Below are positions 1 through 10,519 of a stretch of DNA of 64,000 bases, one piece after another. A model generated the notes under the pieces. That model did not search any database. It saw nothing but the letters and a program-made list of their open reading frames with translations, and was not told the origin of the DNA. Source of the stretch: an uncultured Polaribacter sp. Its GTDB lineage: Bacteria > Bacteroidota > Bacteroidia > Flavobacteriales > Flavobacteriaceae. The position numbers were made by a program, and so were the translations under genes. Position 1 is the first letter of the stretch. Each line of letters begins with the position of its first letter. The DNA is taken from NCBI RefSeq assembly GCF_947497695.1, contig NZ_CANMHM010000002.1:62001-126000 (forward strand), written 5' to 3'.

Positions 1-1274
1 TCTTTGGCCGTATAATAATCTGTTGAAACGGCTCCTCTGTAATTTTTAGTATACATACGCCCATCTTGTTGAAGCATTTCAGCAAAACGTATTTTTAAGG
101 TTCCATCTTTCTGCATTGGTACCTTAATGCGAGGTACACCCACCATATTTTGCCCCATATCAAAAATTACTACACTTTTATCAATCTCGGTAATATTAAT
201 TGGTGCTAATTCCTCAACAGATTTAACAGTGTTATGTCGCTTTGGTGTCAATCTTATCGCTGCGTCTTTATCTTCAGCAATAACCTTTTGCCAGCTTGTA
301 TCATCGAAAGATTTAGATGACCACCCTTTTAGTTCTTTTCGCGCATCATATTGTTCACCATCATAAATTCCAGCATAAACAATTGGACCATTTTGAGTAG
401 CTGTCCAATTTTCATCTGTAATAAAAGTCTGAACATCTCCATTGGTATATTTCACTTCAAGTTGACACATTACTTTAGGAGAAAGCTTTGGATACCCTCT
501 AAGCATTAATCGACCTGCATACCAACCCTCTGCCAATGCAATTCCAATAACGTTAGTTCCATCTTGTAAATGATTTGCTACATCGTATGTTAAAGTTTCA
601 ATGCGCTTATTATAGGGCGTCCATCCTGGAGTCATGACATCATCACCAACCTTTTTACCGTTTATCTCAGCTTCAAAAAGTCCCTTCGCTGTAATGTACA
701 ATCTAGCAGATTCAATTTTAGAATCAATCGTAAAATCCTTTCTCAAATACTGAACTTTATAAGAGGTTTTATTCGTTTTAGGCGACTTTGCTTTGTCCAC
801 TTTTGCCAAGCTAATCCATTTGGCCTGCCAATCGGAATTATTAAGCAGTCCTAACTCAAAGTTGGCTACCTCACTCCAATCAGAAGCCTTTTTATCTTGA
901 TCCCAAAACTTTAGCTGCCAGTACACTTTTTGTCGCGAGGACAGTTTTTTTCCTTTGTATTTTACAAATAAAGTTTGATCACTTTCCACTTTTCCGCTTT
1001 CCCATAAATCAGCATTATCGGGCAATAGTTTAGGGCTAGAAGCCACAACTATGGAATACCCTACTTGCTGTTTGATGTTTTTATTTTGTGGCAGTTTCCA
1101 CGAGAAAGAAGGGGTCGCATCGTAAAACCCTATAGGATTTTTAAATTGCTCACTTACAGTCAAATCCTGGGGTACGTTCTTAGTATTGTTATTGTTATTA
1201 ATTGAAGAGCAGGAAACTAAAAATAGTATTACCAATACAACGGTTGCTAGTTTATTACGAGTAAATATGTACAT
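1..1274 (-). CDS. GH78 alpha-L-rhamnosidase, N-terminal part (runs off left edge)
   Basis: This partial gene encodes the first ~424 residues of a family GH78 alpha-L-rhamnosidase; the catalytic (alpha/alpha)6 barrel lies outside the window. I translated it by hand from an ATG at 1274 and it reads without interruption to base 1. It begins with a lipoprotein signal (hydrophobic run then LVSC, Cys22), followed by an Ig-like domain ('NPIGFYDATPSFSWKLP') and the rhamnosidase N-terminal jelly roll ('GLFEAEINGKKVGDDVMTPGW', 'YAGIYDGEQYDARKE', 'FDMGQNMVG', 'RFAEMLQQDGRMYTKN'), all typical of GH78. It starts 27 bases after the upstream GH106 gene and is the last visible gene of the rhamnosidase operon. 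Role by family: release of terminal rhamnose from imported oligosaccharides. Confidence 0.9.
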   Translation of the reverse strand, partial: MYIFTRNKLATVVLVILFLVSCSSINNNNNTKNVPQDLTVSEQFKNPIGFYDATPSFSWKLPQNKNIKQQVGYSIVVASSPKLLPDNADLWESGKVESDQTLFVKYKGKKLSSRQKVYWQLKFWDQDKKASDWSEVANFELGLLNNSDWQAKWISLAKVDKAKSPKTNKTSYKVQYLRKDFTIDSKIESARLYITAKGLFEAEINGKKVGDDVMTPGWTPYNKRIETLTYDVANHLQDGTNVIGIALAEGWYAGRLMLRGYPKLSPKVMCQLEVKYTNGDVQTFITDENWTATQNGPIVYAGIYDGEQYDARKELKGWSSKSFDDTSWQKVIAEDKDAAIRLTPKRHNTVKSVEELAPINITEIDKSVVIFDMGQNMVGVPRIKVPMQKDGTLKIRFAEMLQQDGRMYTKNYRGAVSTDYYTAK

Positions 1275-1301
1275 GTTTATTTTATTTAAAAAACGTATTT
1301 A

Positions 1302-4300
1302 TTAATATTCTACGGATTCAATAACCACTGGTCCTAACAATCCGGAAGGCTGCAATTTTGATTTTGGTTTGATATCATCAATGACTAACCAAGTATATTT
1401 CTCCTCTTCTGCTCTTTGTTTGTCTTTTATCAATTGATTTCTCCAAAGGTTTACAACTTCTATTTCTAGTTGATTTTCACCCTTTTTAAGTGCTTCTGAA
1501 ATATTTAAACGATAAGGTGCAATCCAAACACCACCAACATCTTGTCCGTTTACTTTTACTTTCGCCATTACAGAGAGTTTACCCAAATTTATGTAAAACT
1601 CTTGATTTTCGGGAAGTTGATCTACCGTAAATGTTGTACTATAAGTTGCTGTCCCAGAATAATATTTTATTTTTTCATTTTCTGAAGTAGCCCAATCTTT
1701 TAGCGTATTAAAAACAACTAGGTCTTTTGGACCTATTTCTTTGTTCTTAAAATCTACTGTAAATGGCGCTTTCAATTCAATTACTTTTTCAAAAACAGGA
1801 AAGTTTTCCGTATTTAATGGTTTTGTTAAGGTTTTGTTTTCTTTCTCAAACACCACAAACCAACTCTGAGCAGCTTCCATTTTTAAAGGTACTTTTATTC
1901 CTGTTTTCGTAATTTCAAAATCTGGTAAGGCTCTAATTTCGCCATTAACTGCATTCCATAATTGTGGTTTTAAATCTCTAGCTACTCTAAAAACTGGCTC
2001 CAATTCTATTTGTTTATTACTTTGGTTTGTGATGAAATAAATATCCATTTCTGGTGTATTTCTATGTGCCCACAACAACGGTTTATCATCAGCAATGGCA
2101 ACATCTTTAGCTAATTTCAGTTTTGAAAATACTTCTGACAAATTATAACCATCCAACACCAAGCCTTCACCATAATTTTTAGTCATTTTTCCTTGTGCAT
2201 ACTTTCCATTCCACATCTTATTAGCAATAGTTTTTACGATCTCATCGCTTTGTGGATAGTTCTCTAAACTTGGCGATTTTTCTGGTTTTTGCCCTAAAAT
2301 AATTCCACCTTGTTTCACCAATGCTTCAATCTTTTGTAATAATTCTGGACGCATGGTTTTAAAAGGTGGTAAAACCATAACTTTATAAGACATACCATCT
2401 GGTAACACAAAACATCCATCTTTTACAGACAATCTGTTTAGAATTACTTCGGCATTGATATAGTCATACGAATAGCCTTTTGGAATTTCAGGAACACGAC
2501 CGCCCGTCATTATTGGCGTGTCTTCTCCAATAAAATAGCACACATCTGCTACATATTTGCCTTGTTGCAATAAGAATTGAGAACGACGTAAATAATCAAA
2601 ATACGTATCTGCTTGATGAAACCAAGTGTTATGACGATTGAATTCCGTTCCAAACCAAGCATTCATCCCTGGTTTTCTATTATCATCTGGTTGTTGAATA
2701 TACAAGTGCAAAACAAAATGATTGATCCCTTCTGTAAGCGCCCAATCGCCTCGTTTTTTCAACATTGCTGGATGCCTTAAATAGGTTTTTCTTGCAGATG
2801 TAAACGCTTCTGCAGAAGTTATTGGTTTTCCATACGTATGAGATGTGGATGATGAAGCTTTGCATTCGATATTCCCTAAAGTACCTTCGTTCCAGAATTC
2901 TCCTGAAATTAAGTCTGATTGACCTCCATACATCATAAATTCACCAGGAAAACCCCAATGCCCATAATTTTCTAGCCAAGTTTTTAAATTATGTTTATTA
3001 CTTGCTTTTTTTAAAGCACCTACATATTCATAAGCAACATCATCTGCAATGGCACGTCTTAAATCCCAAAGAAATCGTTCTGATTCTTCCACACTTCCCA
3101 CAATTCTACCAGATAAAACTGGTAAATATTTTACAGGATTGTAACCGTATTTTTCTTGAAACTTGACTTCATAATTGTCTGTCCAATTTTGAGAACCCAT
3201 TTCATAACTATCAGCAATTACATATTTAAAAGCCGATTTACTCTCTTCTGGAATGTGTTTTAACAATTCGCCAACAAAATTATCAAAGTGATATTGTACG
3301 AGTTCGCCATTCATTTTATCAACTTCATAACCTACACCTTGAGGTGCAGCAGGTGCATTTTTTGTTCCTGTTGGTGACATTCCCATTCTAAGAATCGTCC
3401 AATTTCCTTTTGGAGCGTTCCAATTTAGATTTCCATTTTCATCAATTTTATTGCTGATATCAATAACTTTATCAGGATTTAAACCTAAGTTTTTAGATTG
3501 AAGTTCATCTTGCTGGCTAAACACATACGTATTCCAATTAGGTTTTGGAGTTGGATGCATTTTACCCAATTGTTTTTCTATATATAACTCTAAAACAGGT
3601 GCTTCAGAAATGGTAATTTCTGAAAAACCATAGCTTTTTTTACGCGAGATAAAATTGGTGAATTTCAACTTAAATTCTTTCGCTTTTACTTGGGGTAATG
3701 TTGTGGCAAACGCACCTTTTAAAATAGGCCCAACATTGGGTGTCATTTTAGAACGATCAAAAGTGAACTCTTTGATTATTTGTTCTTTTCCATCAACAAT
3801 TGCTGAAATTTCTATTTTACATTTAAATTCTTTACTTGGAGAAATTGAAATGGAACGCGCAGTAATTGCCTCTTCCATATTGAATGTAATTTCTAAAGCT
3901 TGCTTCGATTGAATTTTAAAATTGGTTTCCGAATTAATATCGCCATCAATTAAAGCGTTTACATCAATATCTTTCCAATTAGTTGTTACTTTTGTGGGGA
4001 TGAATTGTGTGCTTTTTTGTTCATCTTCAGATGATTTAAACGCTAACGTATGCGTGTCTTGAAACTTACTATTTGGTTGTTTTAGTTTCACATTTACTAA
4101 TTGTCCTCCTGATACTTTCGTTTCACTATAAGTTAAATAACGCATCGCTTTTTCAGAATCTATCCAAGGACCTCCACTTTGGCTCCAACCTGGGCAATTA
4201 AAAATACCAATATCTACACCAATACGTTTTCCTTCCACAACAGCGTGCACCATATGAGACCACCATTCTTCACTCAACATTGGTACTTTTCCATCTTTAC

Positions 4301-4556
4301 GAGCTGGATTAATATTGCCAATTAAAGCACCACCAATACCTGCTTTTTTCATAGCTTCTAAATCTTTGGTAATACCATCTTTTGAGATATCATCATTAAT
4401 CCAATACCAGTAACACCATAAATTATTTTCTTCTTTTAGGTTTACAAAACCAGACTTTATAGCATCGTATTTTTTAGAGTTATCACACCCTAAAAAAAGA
4501 AATGAGATACATACAACAACTATAATTACAGTATTTTGATAATACTTATTTTTCAT
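1302..4556 (-). CDS. GH106 alpha-L-rhamnosidase, lipoprotein
   Basis: A 1084-residue GH106 alpha-L-rhamnosidase. GH106 enzymes hydrolyse terminal alpha-L-rhamnosides by inversion. The N-terminus carries a lipoprotein signal ending FLGC (Cys24). The GH106 hallmarks follow: 'WYWINDDISKDGITKDLEAMKKAGIGGA' split around residues 50-77, and 'NCPGWSQSGGPW' at 120-131. The C-terminal ~120 residues form a jelly-roll with 'VKVNGQDVGGVWIAPYRL' and 'VVNLWRNQLI', the usual GH106 tail. The start at 4556 overlaps the end of the upstream GH78 gene by 11 bases, so the two are translationally linked. Length is normal for the family. Anchoring suggests the periplasm or outer membrane. Family assignment is firm; rhamnose from ulvan as substrate is inferred from context. 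Confidence 0.93.
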   Translation of the reverse strand: MKNKYYQNTVIIVVVCISFLFLGCDNSKKYDAIKSGFVNLKEENNLWCYWYWINDDISKDGITKDLEAMKKAGIGGALIGNINPARKDGKVPMLSEEWWSHMVHAVVEGKRIGVDIGIFNCPGWSQSGGPWIDSEKAMRYLTYSETKVSGGQLVNVKLKQPNSKFQDTHTLAFKSSEDEQKSTQFIPTKVTTNWKDIDVNALIDGDINSETNFKIQSKQALEITFNMEEAITARSISISPSKEFKCKIEISAIVDGKEQIIKEFTFDRSKMTPNVGPILKGAFATTLPQVKAKEFKLKFTNFISRKKSYGFSEITISEAPVLELYIEKQLGKMHPTPKPNWNTYVFSQQDELQSKNLGLNPDKVIDISNKIDENGNLNWNAPKGNWTILRMGMSPTGTKNAPAAPQGVGYEVDKMNGELVQYHFDNFVGELLKHIPEESKSAFKYVIADSYEMGSQNWTDNYEVKFQEKYGYNPVKYLPVLSGRIVGSVEESERFLWDLRRAIADDVAYEYVGALKKASNKHNLKTWLENYGHWGFPGEFMMYGGQSDLISGEFWNEGTLGNIECKASSSTSHTYGKPITSAEAFTSARKTYLRHPAMLKKRGDWALTEGINHFVLHLYIQQPDDNRKPGMNAWFGTEFNRHNTWFHQADTYFDYLRRSQFLLQQGKYVADVCYFIGEDTPIMTGGRVPEIPKGYSYDYINAEVILNRLSVKDGCFVLPDGMSYKVMVLPPFKTMRPELLQKIEALVKQGGIILGQKPEKSPSLENYPQSDEIVKTIANKMWNGKYAQGKMTKNYGEGLVLDGYNLSEVFSKLKLAKDVAIADDKPLLWAHRNTPEMDIYFITNQSNKQIELEPVFRVARDLKPQLWNAVNGEIRALPDFEITKTGIKVPLKMEAAQSWFVVFEKENKTLTKPLNTENFPVFEKVIELKAPFTVDFKNKEIGPKDLVVFNTLKDWATSENEKIKYYSGTATYSTTFTVDQLPENQEFYINLGKLSVMAKVKVNGQDVGGVWIAPYRLNISEALKKGENQLEIEVVNLWRNQLIKDKQRAEEEKYTWLVIDDIKPKSKLQPSGLLGPVVIESVEY

Positions 4557-7500
4557 TTTTAAAGATTTTTAATTCCTTTATTGAAGGTGCTTTCTTTGCA
4601 TCCAAAATAAATAACCTACATTTTGTAGATTCAATAGTTTCAAATTGATGATTTTTATTTCCTCCACAAGTGTTCCCTTTTACAATATCTTTCCAAGCAC
4701 CATTTTCCCAATATTGCAATTTATAAGAAGTGATGTTATTCTCAAATTCATCAACAATAATTTGATTGAATTTTTGTGGTTTTACCCACTCTACTTCTAC
4801 ATATTGATTTTTAGTTTCGGTTGCCAACCAACGAGTTTCATCATCACCATCATTTACTCTAAAAACTTCAAAAACGGGTAGTTTTTCTGATTGAATAAAC
4901 ATTGAAGACGCATTCATTCTACCTAATTTTGCTAGATTTCTAATTTCATTTAAAGGTTCTGGAAATTGTGTTATTGGCAGTTCATAAACCTTAAAATTAT
5001 AAACACCAGATGTGACATCAAAAATAATATAGTTACCAACAGCTTTATTTTTTTCTGTTCCTATAAAAGCGATTCCTTCTGATTTTTCAGCCAAAACATC
5101 ATTTTCTTGAATTGCATTTTTATGATTTGCTAGCAAATACAGTTTTGCTGTTGTATTTACAGGAATTTCAATATGAAATGTTGCACCTTTGTCTTCTTTT
5201 TTCCAATTAACAACAACATTTCCATACATAGATTGGTATGCTGTATTTGCAAAAGATAAATCGCCAACAAGTGCTGGTTTAATAATCATATTCTGCATTC
5301 CTAAACTTTCTGGATTTGGGCGAATTCCGCCAAAACCTTTGATGAAATAACCTCCTATTCCTGTATAACAAGTATGTATTTGGCTGTTTCCAATAGCAGA
5401 CCAACGTTCTGGCCAAACCGTTTTTCCTTGTTCTAAAAAGTAGCCATAACTTGGGTGATGTTTGTCTCTTAACAATTCGTAAATTAAATCCATACGTTCA
5501 CCAGATTCTGTAAAATATCTTGTGTATAAAGCTTGTCCTGAACTTCCTGTATCGTAATAAGGAAATTTATACAAAACATTATCTACTAAATTTGCTGTTA
5601 CTTTTTCTTTTTCTGATGCTGGTGTTACTCCAGATATTAATGCAAACGCTTGATCTACTTGATAGCCATTGATATATTTACCTGTTTCAGGATTATAGGA
5701 CAATTTGTGAGTTGCTTCTCTTTGTACTTTTAAACGTTCTTTATAAATTTTTGCATCTTCATTTTTACCTAAAGTCTCAGAAATTTGCATTGCATTGTCT
5801 AACATAAATGCATACAAACAGTTGTTAAAATGTATAGCTTCAGGCGAATTACTGCTCGTCCAAAAATTACCTCTTGGTGTGCACCAATCTCCTAATCCTG
5901 GAAATTCTCTTAACCCTTGTGTTCCTGCTTTTATAGCTCCTTCAGTTTCATAATTAGAATTGTCATACAACCATTTCATCCATTTTTGCATCGATTTATA
6001 GTTATCTTCTAGTACTTTTTTATCGCCTAACATTCTGTAGGTTTCCCAAACTGTTAAAGGATTATTGGCTTTCCACATTAAAAACGGTCGATCTTCTTCA
6101 TTAATTACAGCTCTGGTTCTTCCATCAGGAAATTGTGCATCTCTGGTGTATTGTAAATATTGATCCATATAGGCACCACTTTCAAAATTTGGCAAAGCAT
6201 CTCCATACATTGCAGCCACTGTAACTTCTCCCCAACCACGTCTTTCTCTGTGAGGGCAATCTACCAACATACCATCCATTGTGTTGGCTAAATACGTGTT
6301 TAAATTGACTTGATATATTTGATTGAGTTGTTCATTTGAAGAACTAAAACTACTTATTTGCTTTCGATTATTTGTGACTACAAAACCTTTTGCATCTTCT
6401 AATTTTGGTTGATAATTTAACCCATACACAGTAACCCATCTTCCACCAGCAACATTAAATCGGTTTTTAAATGTTCCTTTTCCTGATTTCCCAAAAATAT
6501 ATTTACTTTTTTGATTCCAACTGGAAGTTTGTCCTAATTGATCGGTTATCTCAAACAAAATAGAATCGCCTTCTTGCCCTTTATACAAATCCATTTCGAA
6601 AAAACCAGTGTAGTTTTCTCCCAAATCAATTCTATAAGAACCATCTTTATTTTTATCAACCCCAATCGCTTTTAGTTCTTTAAATTTTACTTGAGGCTCT
6701 ACCATTTGAGCACTTAATTTTGCTTTAATAGGGCTGTACAATGCACGTACTTCTCTATTTTTTCTACTATTTAAAGCAAAATACATATTGTTGCCTTCTG
6801 GTATTTTAACATTTAAATCTTCGTGATTGTAGATACTTGCATTCATCCAATTGCTATCATCATAATCTGCAGCATTCCAGTTGTCTTCTCTTTTGCTATC
6901 ATCAATCGTTTCTCCTCCAAAACGCAGGATATCCCAATCTCCATAATATTCTGAATGACTTTTTTTAGTCTTCCAAGAAGTGTCTGATTTTAAAGTAATT
7001 TTTTCTCCACCTGATACAATTTCAGCTTGTGCTTTAAACACAAAAGGAACATTTCTATATTCTCTAATACGTTTCCAACGCGCCCAACCTGCTGCGTGCC
7101 AAATGGCGATTACGTTGTCTCCTTTTTTTAGTTTATCAGCAATATTATAAGTTAAATACGGAATTCTTTTTTTCATATAAGAAGACACAGGATTCATTAC
7201 ATTATCTGTGATTTTCTCTCCATTTACGTACAGTTCGTGATAACCAAAAGAACCTACAAAAACAAATGCTGAAGATGGATTTTCTTTTAATTCGAAATTC
7301 TTTCGATACCAATTATGGTCTGTTTTTTTCTGATCGGATTTTAAAATCCAATCGCCTTTCCAATCCGATTGTTTTAATAATCCCATTGAAAATTTTGCAG
7401 TTTTACTCCAGTTTGAAGCATTATTATCTTTATCCCAAACTTTTACTTTCCAAAAATACTGTTGTGCAGATGCCAAAGGTTTTCCTTGATAAATATTATG

Positions 7501-7836
7501 TACAGATTGGTTTGAGTTGATTTTCCCAGAATCCCAAACATCGCCTTTGTCATTTTCTAAATGCTCTAAACTACTTGCTACTAAAATTTGATATCCAGTT
7601 TGTTTTTGTCCTCGCGTTTGGTTTTCTTCAATAATTTTCCAACTTAAACGTGGACTTGTATTGTCAATTCCTAATGGATTTTCTCGATATTCGCATCGTA
7701 AATCTTTTGGTAAAATAGATGTTGAATTTTCACAAGCACCTAATGATGCGAATACAATACATAAAAGAAAAAATTGAATTAGATATTTTCCTCCCATTAA
7801 ATTTATTAAATCACTCTTAATTAATGTTTTACTCAT
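4546..7836 (-). CDS. GH78 alpha-L-rhamnosidase with C-terminal appended domain, lipoprotein
   Basis: A 1096-residue GH78 alpha-L-rhamnosidase. Order: lipoprotein signal (LGAC), Ig-like domain ('NPLGIDNTSPRLSWKI'), N-terminal jelly roll ('FGYHELYVNGEKITDNVMNP'), a second sandwich, then the catalytic alpha/alpha barrel with 'DCPHRERRGWGEVT', the region holding the family's acidic catalytic residues. After the barrel and C-terminal sandwich there are ~130 extra residues ('DGDDETRWLATETKNQYVEVEW') resembling an F5/8-type-C (CBM32-like) domain, which would bind sugar. The start at 7836 lies one base from the upstream stop; Met14 (7797) is an equally good start because it places the lipobox Cys at the usual position. 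It sits between two other rhamnosidase genes in one operon. Confidence 0.92.
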   Translation of the reverse strand: MSKTLIKSDLINLMGGKYLIQFFLLCIVFASLGACENSTSILPKDLRCEYRENPLGIDNTSPRLSWKIIEENQTRGQKQTGYQILVASSLEHLENDKGDVWDSGKINSNQSVHNIYQGKPLASAQQYFWKVKVWDKDNNASNWSKTAKFSMGLLKQSDWKGDWILKSDQKKTDHNWYRKNFELKENPSSAFVFVGSFGYHELYVNGEKITDNVMNPVSSYMKKRIPYLTYNIADKLKKGDNVIAIWHAAGWARWKRIREYRNVPFVFKAQAEIVSGGEKITLKSDTSWKTKKSHSEYYGDWDILRFGGETIDDSKREDNWNAADYDDSNWMNASIYNHEDLNVKIPEGNNMYFALNSRKNREVRALYSPIKAKLSAQMVEPQVKFKELKAIGVDKNKDGSYRIDLGENYTGFFEMDLYKGQEGDSILFEITDQLGQTSSWNQKSKYIFGKSGKGTFKNRFNVAGGRWVTVYGLNYQPKLEDAKGFVVTNNRKQISSFSSSNEQLNQIYQVNLNTYLANTMDGMLVDCPHRERRGWGEVTVAAMYGDALPNFESGAYMDQYLQYTRDAQFPDGRTRAVINEEDRPFLMWKANNPLTVWETYRMLGDKKVLEDNYKSMQKWMKWLYDNSNYETEGAIKAGTQGLREFPGLGDWCTPRGNFWTSSNSPEAIHFNNCLYAFMLDNAMQISETLGKNEDAKIYKERLKVQREATHKLSYNPETGKYINGYQVDQAFALISGVTPASEKEKVTANLVDNVLYKFPYYDTGSSGQALYTRYFTESGERMDLIYELLRDKHHPSYGYFLEQGKTVWPERWSAIGNSQIHTCYTGIGGYFIKGFGGIRPNPESLGMQNMIIKPALVGDLSFANTAYQSMYGNVVVNWKKEDKGATFHIEIPVNTTAKLYLLANHKNAIQENDVLAEKSEGIAFIGTEKNKAVGNYIIFDVTSGVYNFKVYELPITQFPEPLNEIRNLAKLGRMNASSMFIQSEKLPVFEVFRVNDGDDETRWLATETKNQYVEVEWVKPQKFNQIIVDEFENNITSYKLQYWENGAWKDIVKGNTCGGNKNHQFETIESTKCRLFILDAKKAPSIKELKIFKNEK

Positions 7837-7837
7837 T

Positions 7838-10363
7838 TTATTGAATCTTTATCAGATATTTACCCGAGGTTAACTCAAAGCTATTGTGTTTAACTTTTTT
7901 GTTATTTAATTTGATTTGTTTTGATGTATACATTGGTAGTTCCACCAAAGCTGATGAATTTTCTGGAATTGTAATCGACCAAACAATCATCTCTCCATTT
8001 CTTTTCCAATTACTTTCTATTTTCCCTTTTGGTGATTTATAAGACACTTCACACCATTCTAAACCTTCTAAAAAAGTAGGTTTTAAATAAAACTTTTGAA
8101 ATCCAGGATGATTTTCATCAGGTCTGATTCCTCCTAAACTTTCGTGAAAACTAGCAGCAAATCCACTATTCATAGGATGATTAAACGAATTTCTATAATA
8201 ACGTTTTGATTTGTCCCAATTAGCAATCAATTCTGGCCACGTGCTCAAGTTGTGTTCTTGGGTTACAAAACCCAAACTAGGATAATCTGTAATTTCCCAT
8301 AAATGTTTGGTAACTTCACTGTGTCCAAAATCATTTAATACTGAATATAAAGGGCGATGTCCAAAAATACCTGTTGTAAAATGGCCTTTTTTATCTGTCA
8401 TTATGAGTTTGGCTAAATCATCAGCAACCAATTGTTTTTTATGTTCTGGAACTAAATTAGTATATAGGGCAAAAGCATTTCCTGTTTGAGAACTATAAGA
8501 GTTGTTTTTTTCGTCAAAAAATTGATCATTAAAAGCCTTTTTAACAATATTTGATTTTTCTTTATATTTTGCAGCAACATCATTTTTATTCAACAAAATT
8601 GCCATTTTTTGCATTGCCACTAAAGATTGATAATATAATGCTGTTGTTGTTAATGCTGGTGGTGTATCCATTTGCGGATTTCCTCCTGGAGGACACCAAT
8701 CTCCATAACCACCATTTATAATTCCTTTTTCTTGCACCTTTTCGTCTAAGTATGCCATCCAACCTTCCATCATTTCCCAAGACTTTTTTACAATGGCAGA
8801 ATCTCCATAATAAACATAGGAAAAGTAAGGAATCATTATTGTAGCTGCACCCCAATCTGGTCTTGCTTGTAAATTCAAACGTTTTCCAACAGAAACATTC
8901 GCTGGAGCTCTTTTATCATAAGGAAAAGGGTCTTTAAAATGAGCTTTAGAAACGCCCAAAACCGTTTGCATATCGTCTGCCGTTTTTTGCCATAAACGCG
9001 CTAAGTTAAAGTTGTAGCTTGCAGCCTCAGCAACTACATAAGCATCGCCCATCCACGCACAACGTTCTCTATGAGGACAATCACTTAACAAACCTTGCAA
9101 GTTATCTTCTATGGTTAACATAGAAACGTCGTAAAATTTGTTTATCTGCTCATTTGAACATTTAAAAGTTCCTGTGCGTTCAACATCGGTTCTTACCAAC
9201 CAACCTGTAAATTGATCTATTGTCGGTTTCTTTTCTAAACCTTCTATTTGTATATATTGAAAACCGTGATATGTAAAACGAGGCTCCCAAGTTTCTAAAC
9301 CATCACCTTTGCATATATATATGTCTGTTTGCGTATTTCCTGTAACGTGAATTCCTGTGGATGCTGGATCAATGTTTTTTTTATCTGGCATTAAGTGTTC
9401 TGAAAAACGCATTTTTACTTCTGTTCCTGCTTTTTCTTCAACATTTATTTGCAACCAACCTGTCATATTTTGTCCCATATCAATAATCCAACCTTTTTCT
9501 GCAGGAAGAATGGCAATTGGAGTAATTTCTCTAACCTTTTTCATTGGTTCTAATTGTTGCTCCATCAAATTATTGGTTGGTGCTTTCATTAATTCAACAG
9601 TATTCCAAGAAGTATCTTTATAATTAGCACTGGACCAATTTTTAATTTCTTTTCTGGCATCATAGGTTTCACCGTGAAAAATATTATCAAAAAGAATGGG
9701 ACTATTATTGGCTTTCCAGCTTTTATCGGTTACAATTTGTGTTGATGTTCCATCTTTAAAGCTAATATTTAAAACTAGAATAGCTCTTGGTTTACCATAA
9801 TTCAAACCTGGCCAAAAAGCAATATTTTGTCCGTAAAAACCATTGCCTAACATAATTCCAAGGCTGTTTTTTTCTTTGAGAAATTTGGTAACATTATGAC
9901 GTACAAAAAAAGCACGTTTGTCATAAGAAGTTTGCGCAGGATCTAGCACTCTATCTCCAACTTTACTTCCATTTAGGTATAATTCATACAAGCCCAAACC
10001 ACAAATAGCAACTTCTGCAGCTACAATTTCTTTGTTTATGGAAAATGATTTTCTTAATAATACTGATGGATGTGCTCTACGTTGAACAGCTTTCAATTCC
10101 TTTTCAGTTGGTTGCCACGTATTGATATCCATTGGAGGCTGATTTCTCACAAAATCTCTTGTAGACCACTTTTCTATGCGATTGTCTTTTGTGTAACCAA
10201 TCCATTTGGCTTGACTCCAATCGATAGGTTTCGATTTTATAAAATTGTCAGCATCAACCTTACTTATTACTAAGTTTGATTTGAAAAAATTAGAATTCAT
10301 AAACGAGATGAAAACACCAATAAAACATATCATTAGAATTAGATAAATTTTATTTTTTTTCAT
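7838..10363 (-). CDS. GH78 alpha-L-rhamnosidase
   Basis: An 841-residue GH78 enzyme and the first gene of the left-hand rhamnosidase operon. It has an N-terminal hydrophobic segment without a lipobox (signal peptide or anchor), jelly-roll motifs 'GLGLYELYLNGSKVGDRVLDPAQTSY' (split), 'FHGETYDARKEI', 'DMGQNMTGWLQI', and the catalytic barrel motif 'DCPHRERCAWMGDAYV'. The C-terminus has the standard 'GFAASFHESLGGIRPD' and a closing beta-sandwich. Length is typical. The 156 bases upstream contain a hairpin but no copy of the activator repeat found before twelve other genes or operons of the locus, so it may depend on read-through from 10520-12436 or on a separate promoter. Confidence 0.93.
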   Translation of the reverse strand: MKKNKIYLILMICFIGVFISFMNSNFFKSNLVISKVDADNFIKSKPIDWSQAKWIGYTKDNRIEKWSTRDFVRNQPPMDINTWQPTEKELKAVQRRAHPSVLLRKSFSINKEIVAAEVAICGLGLYELYLNGSKVGDRVLDPAQTSYDKRAFFVRHNVTKFLKEKNSLGIMLGNGFYGQNIAFWPGLNYGKPRAILVLNISFKDGTSTQIVTDKSWKANNSPILFDNIFHGETYDARKEIKNWSSANYKDTSWNTVELMKAPTNNLMEQQLEPMKKVREITPIAILPAEKGWIIDMGQNMTGWLQINVEEKAGTEVKMRFSEHLMPDKKNIDPASTGIHVTGNTQTDIYICKGDGLETWEPRFTYHGFQYIQIEGLEKKPTIDQFTGWLVRTDVERTGTFKCSNEQINKFYDVSMLTIEDNLQGLLSDCPHRERCAWMGDAYVVAEAASYNFNLARLWQKTADDMQTVLGVSKAHFKDPFPYDKRAPANVSVGKRLNLQARPDWGAATIMIPYFSYVYYGDSAIVKKSWEMMEGWMAYLDEKVQEKGIINGGYGDWCPPGGNPQMDTPPALTTTALYYQSLVAMQKMAILLNKNDVAAKYKEKSNIVKKAFNDQFFDEKNNSYSSQTGNAFALYTNLVPEHKKQLVADDLAKLIMTDKKGHFTTGIFGHRPLYSVLNDFGHSEVTKHLWEITDYPSLGFVTQEHNLSTWPELIANWDKSKRYYRNSFNHPMNSGFAASFHESLGGIRPDENHPGFQKFYLKPTFLEGLEWCEVSYKSPKGKIESNWKRNGEMIVWSITIPENSSALVELPMYTSKQIKLNNKKVKHNSFELTSGKYLIKIQ

Positions 10364-10476
10364 CGAGTTTTAGGTTATGGTTTGTGCTGAATTATTGATC
10401 TATAAAATTATAGTAAGAGTTTGTGTGTATTATTGTGAAGCAATAATATATATATTTTACAGATGCTTTCATATAT

Positions 10477-10509
10477 AAACAGGGAATCAATTTAAATAAT
10501 TCCCTGTTT
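10477..10509 (-). terminator. Hairpin after the Tat-secreted enzyme gene
   Basis: A perfect 11-base inverted repeat (AAACAGGGAAT / ATTCCCTGTTT) with an 11-base loop lies just past the stop of the 10520-12436 gene. No T-run follows on the minus strand, so termination may be partial and allow read-through into the rhamnosidase operon. Confidence 0.55.
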
Positions 10510-10519
10510 TGATCAATTT

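Noticed and set aside
10364..10476. TAATTTTA box before the 10363 GH78
   Set aside because: The sequence 22 bases upstream is CACAA rather than CAGGA, with no repeat; kept only as evidence that this operon differs.
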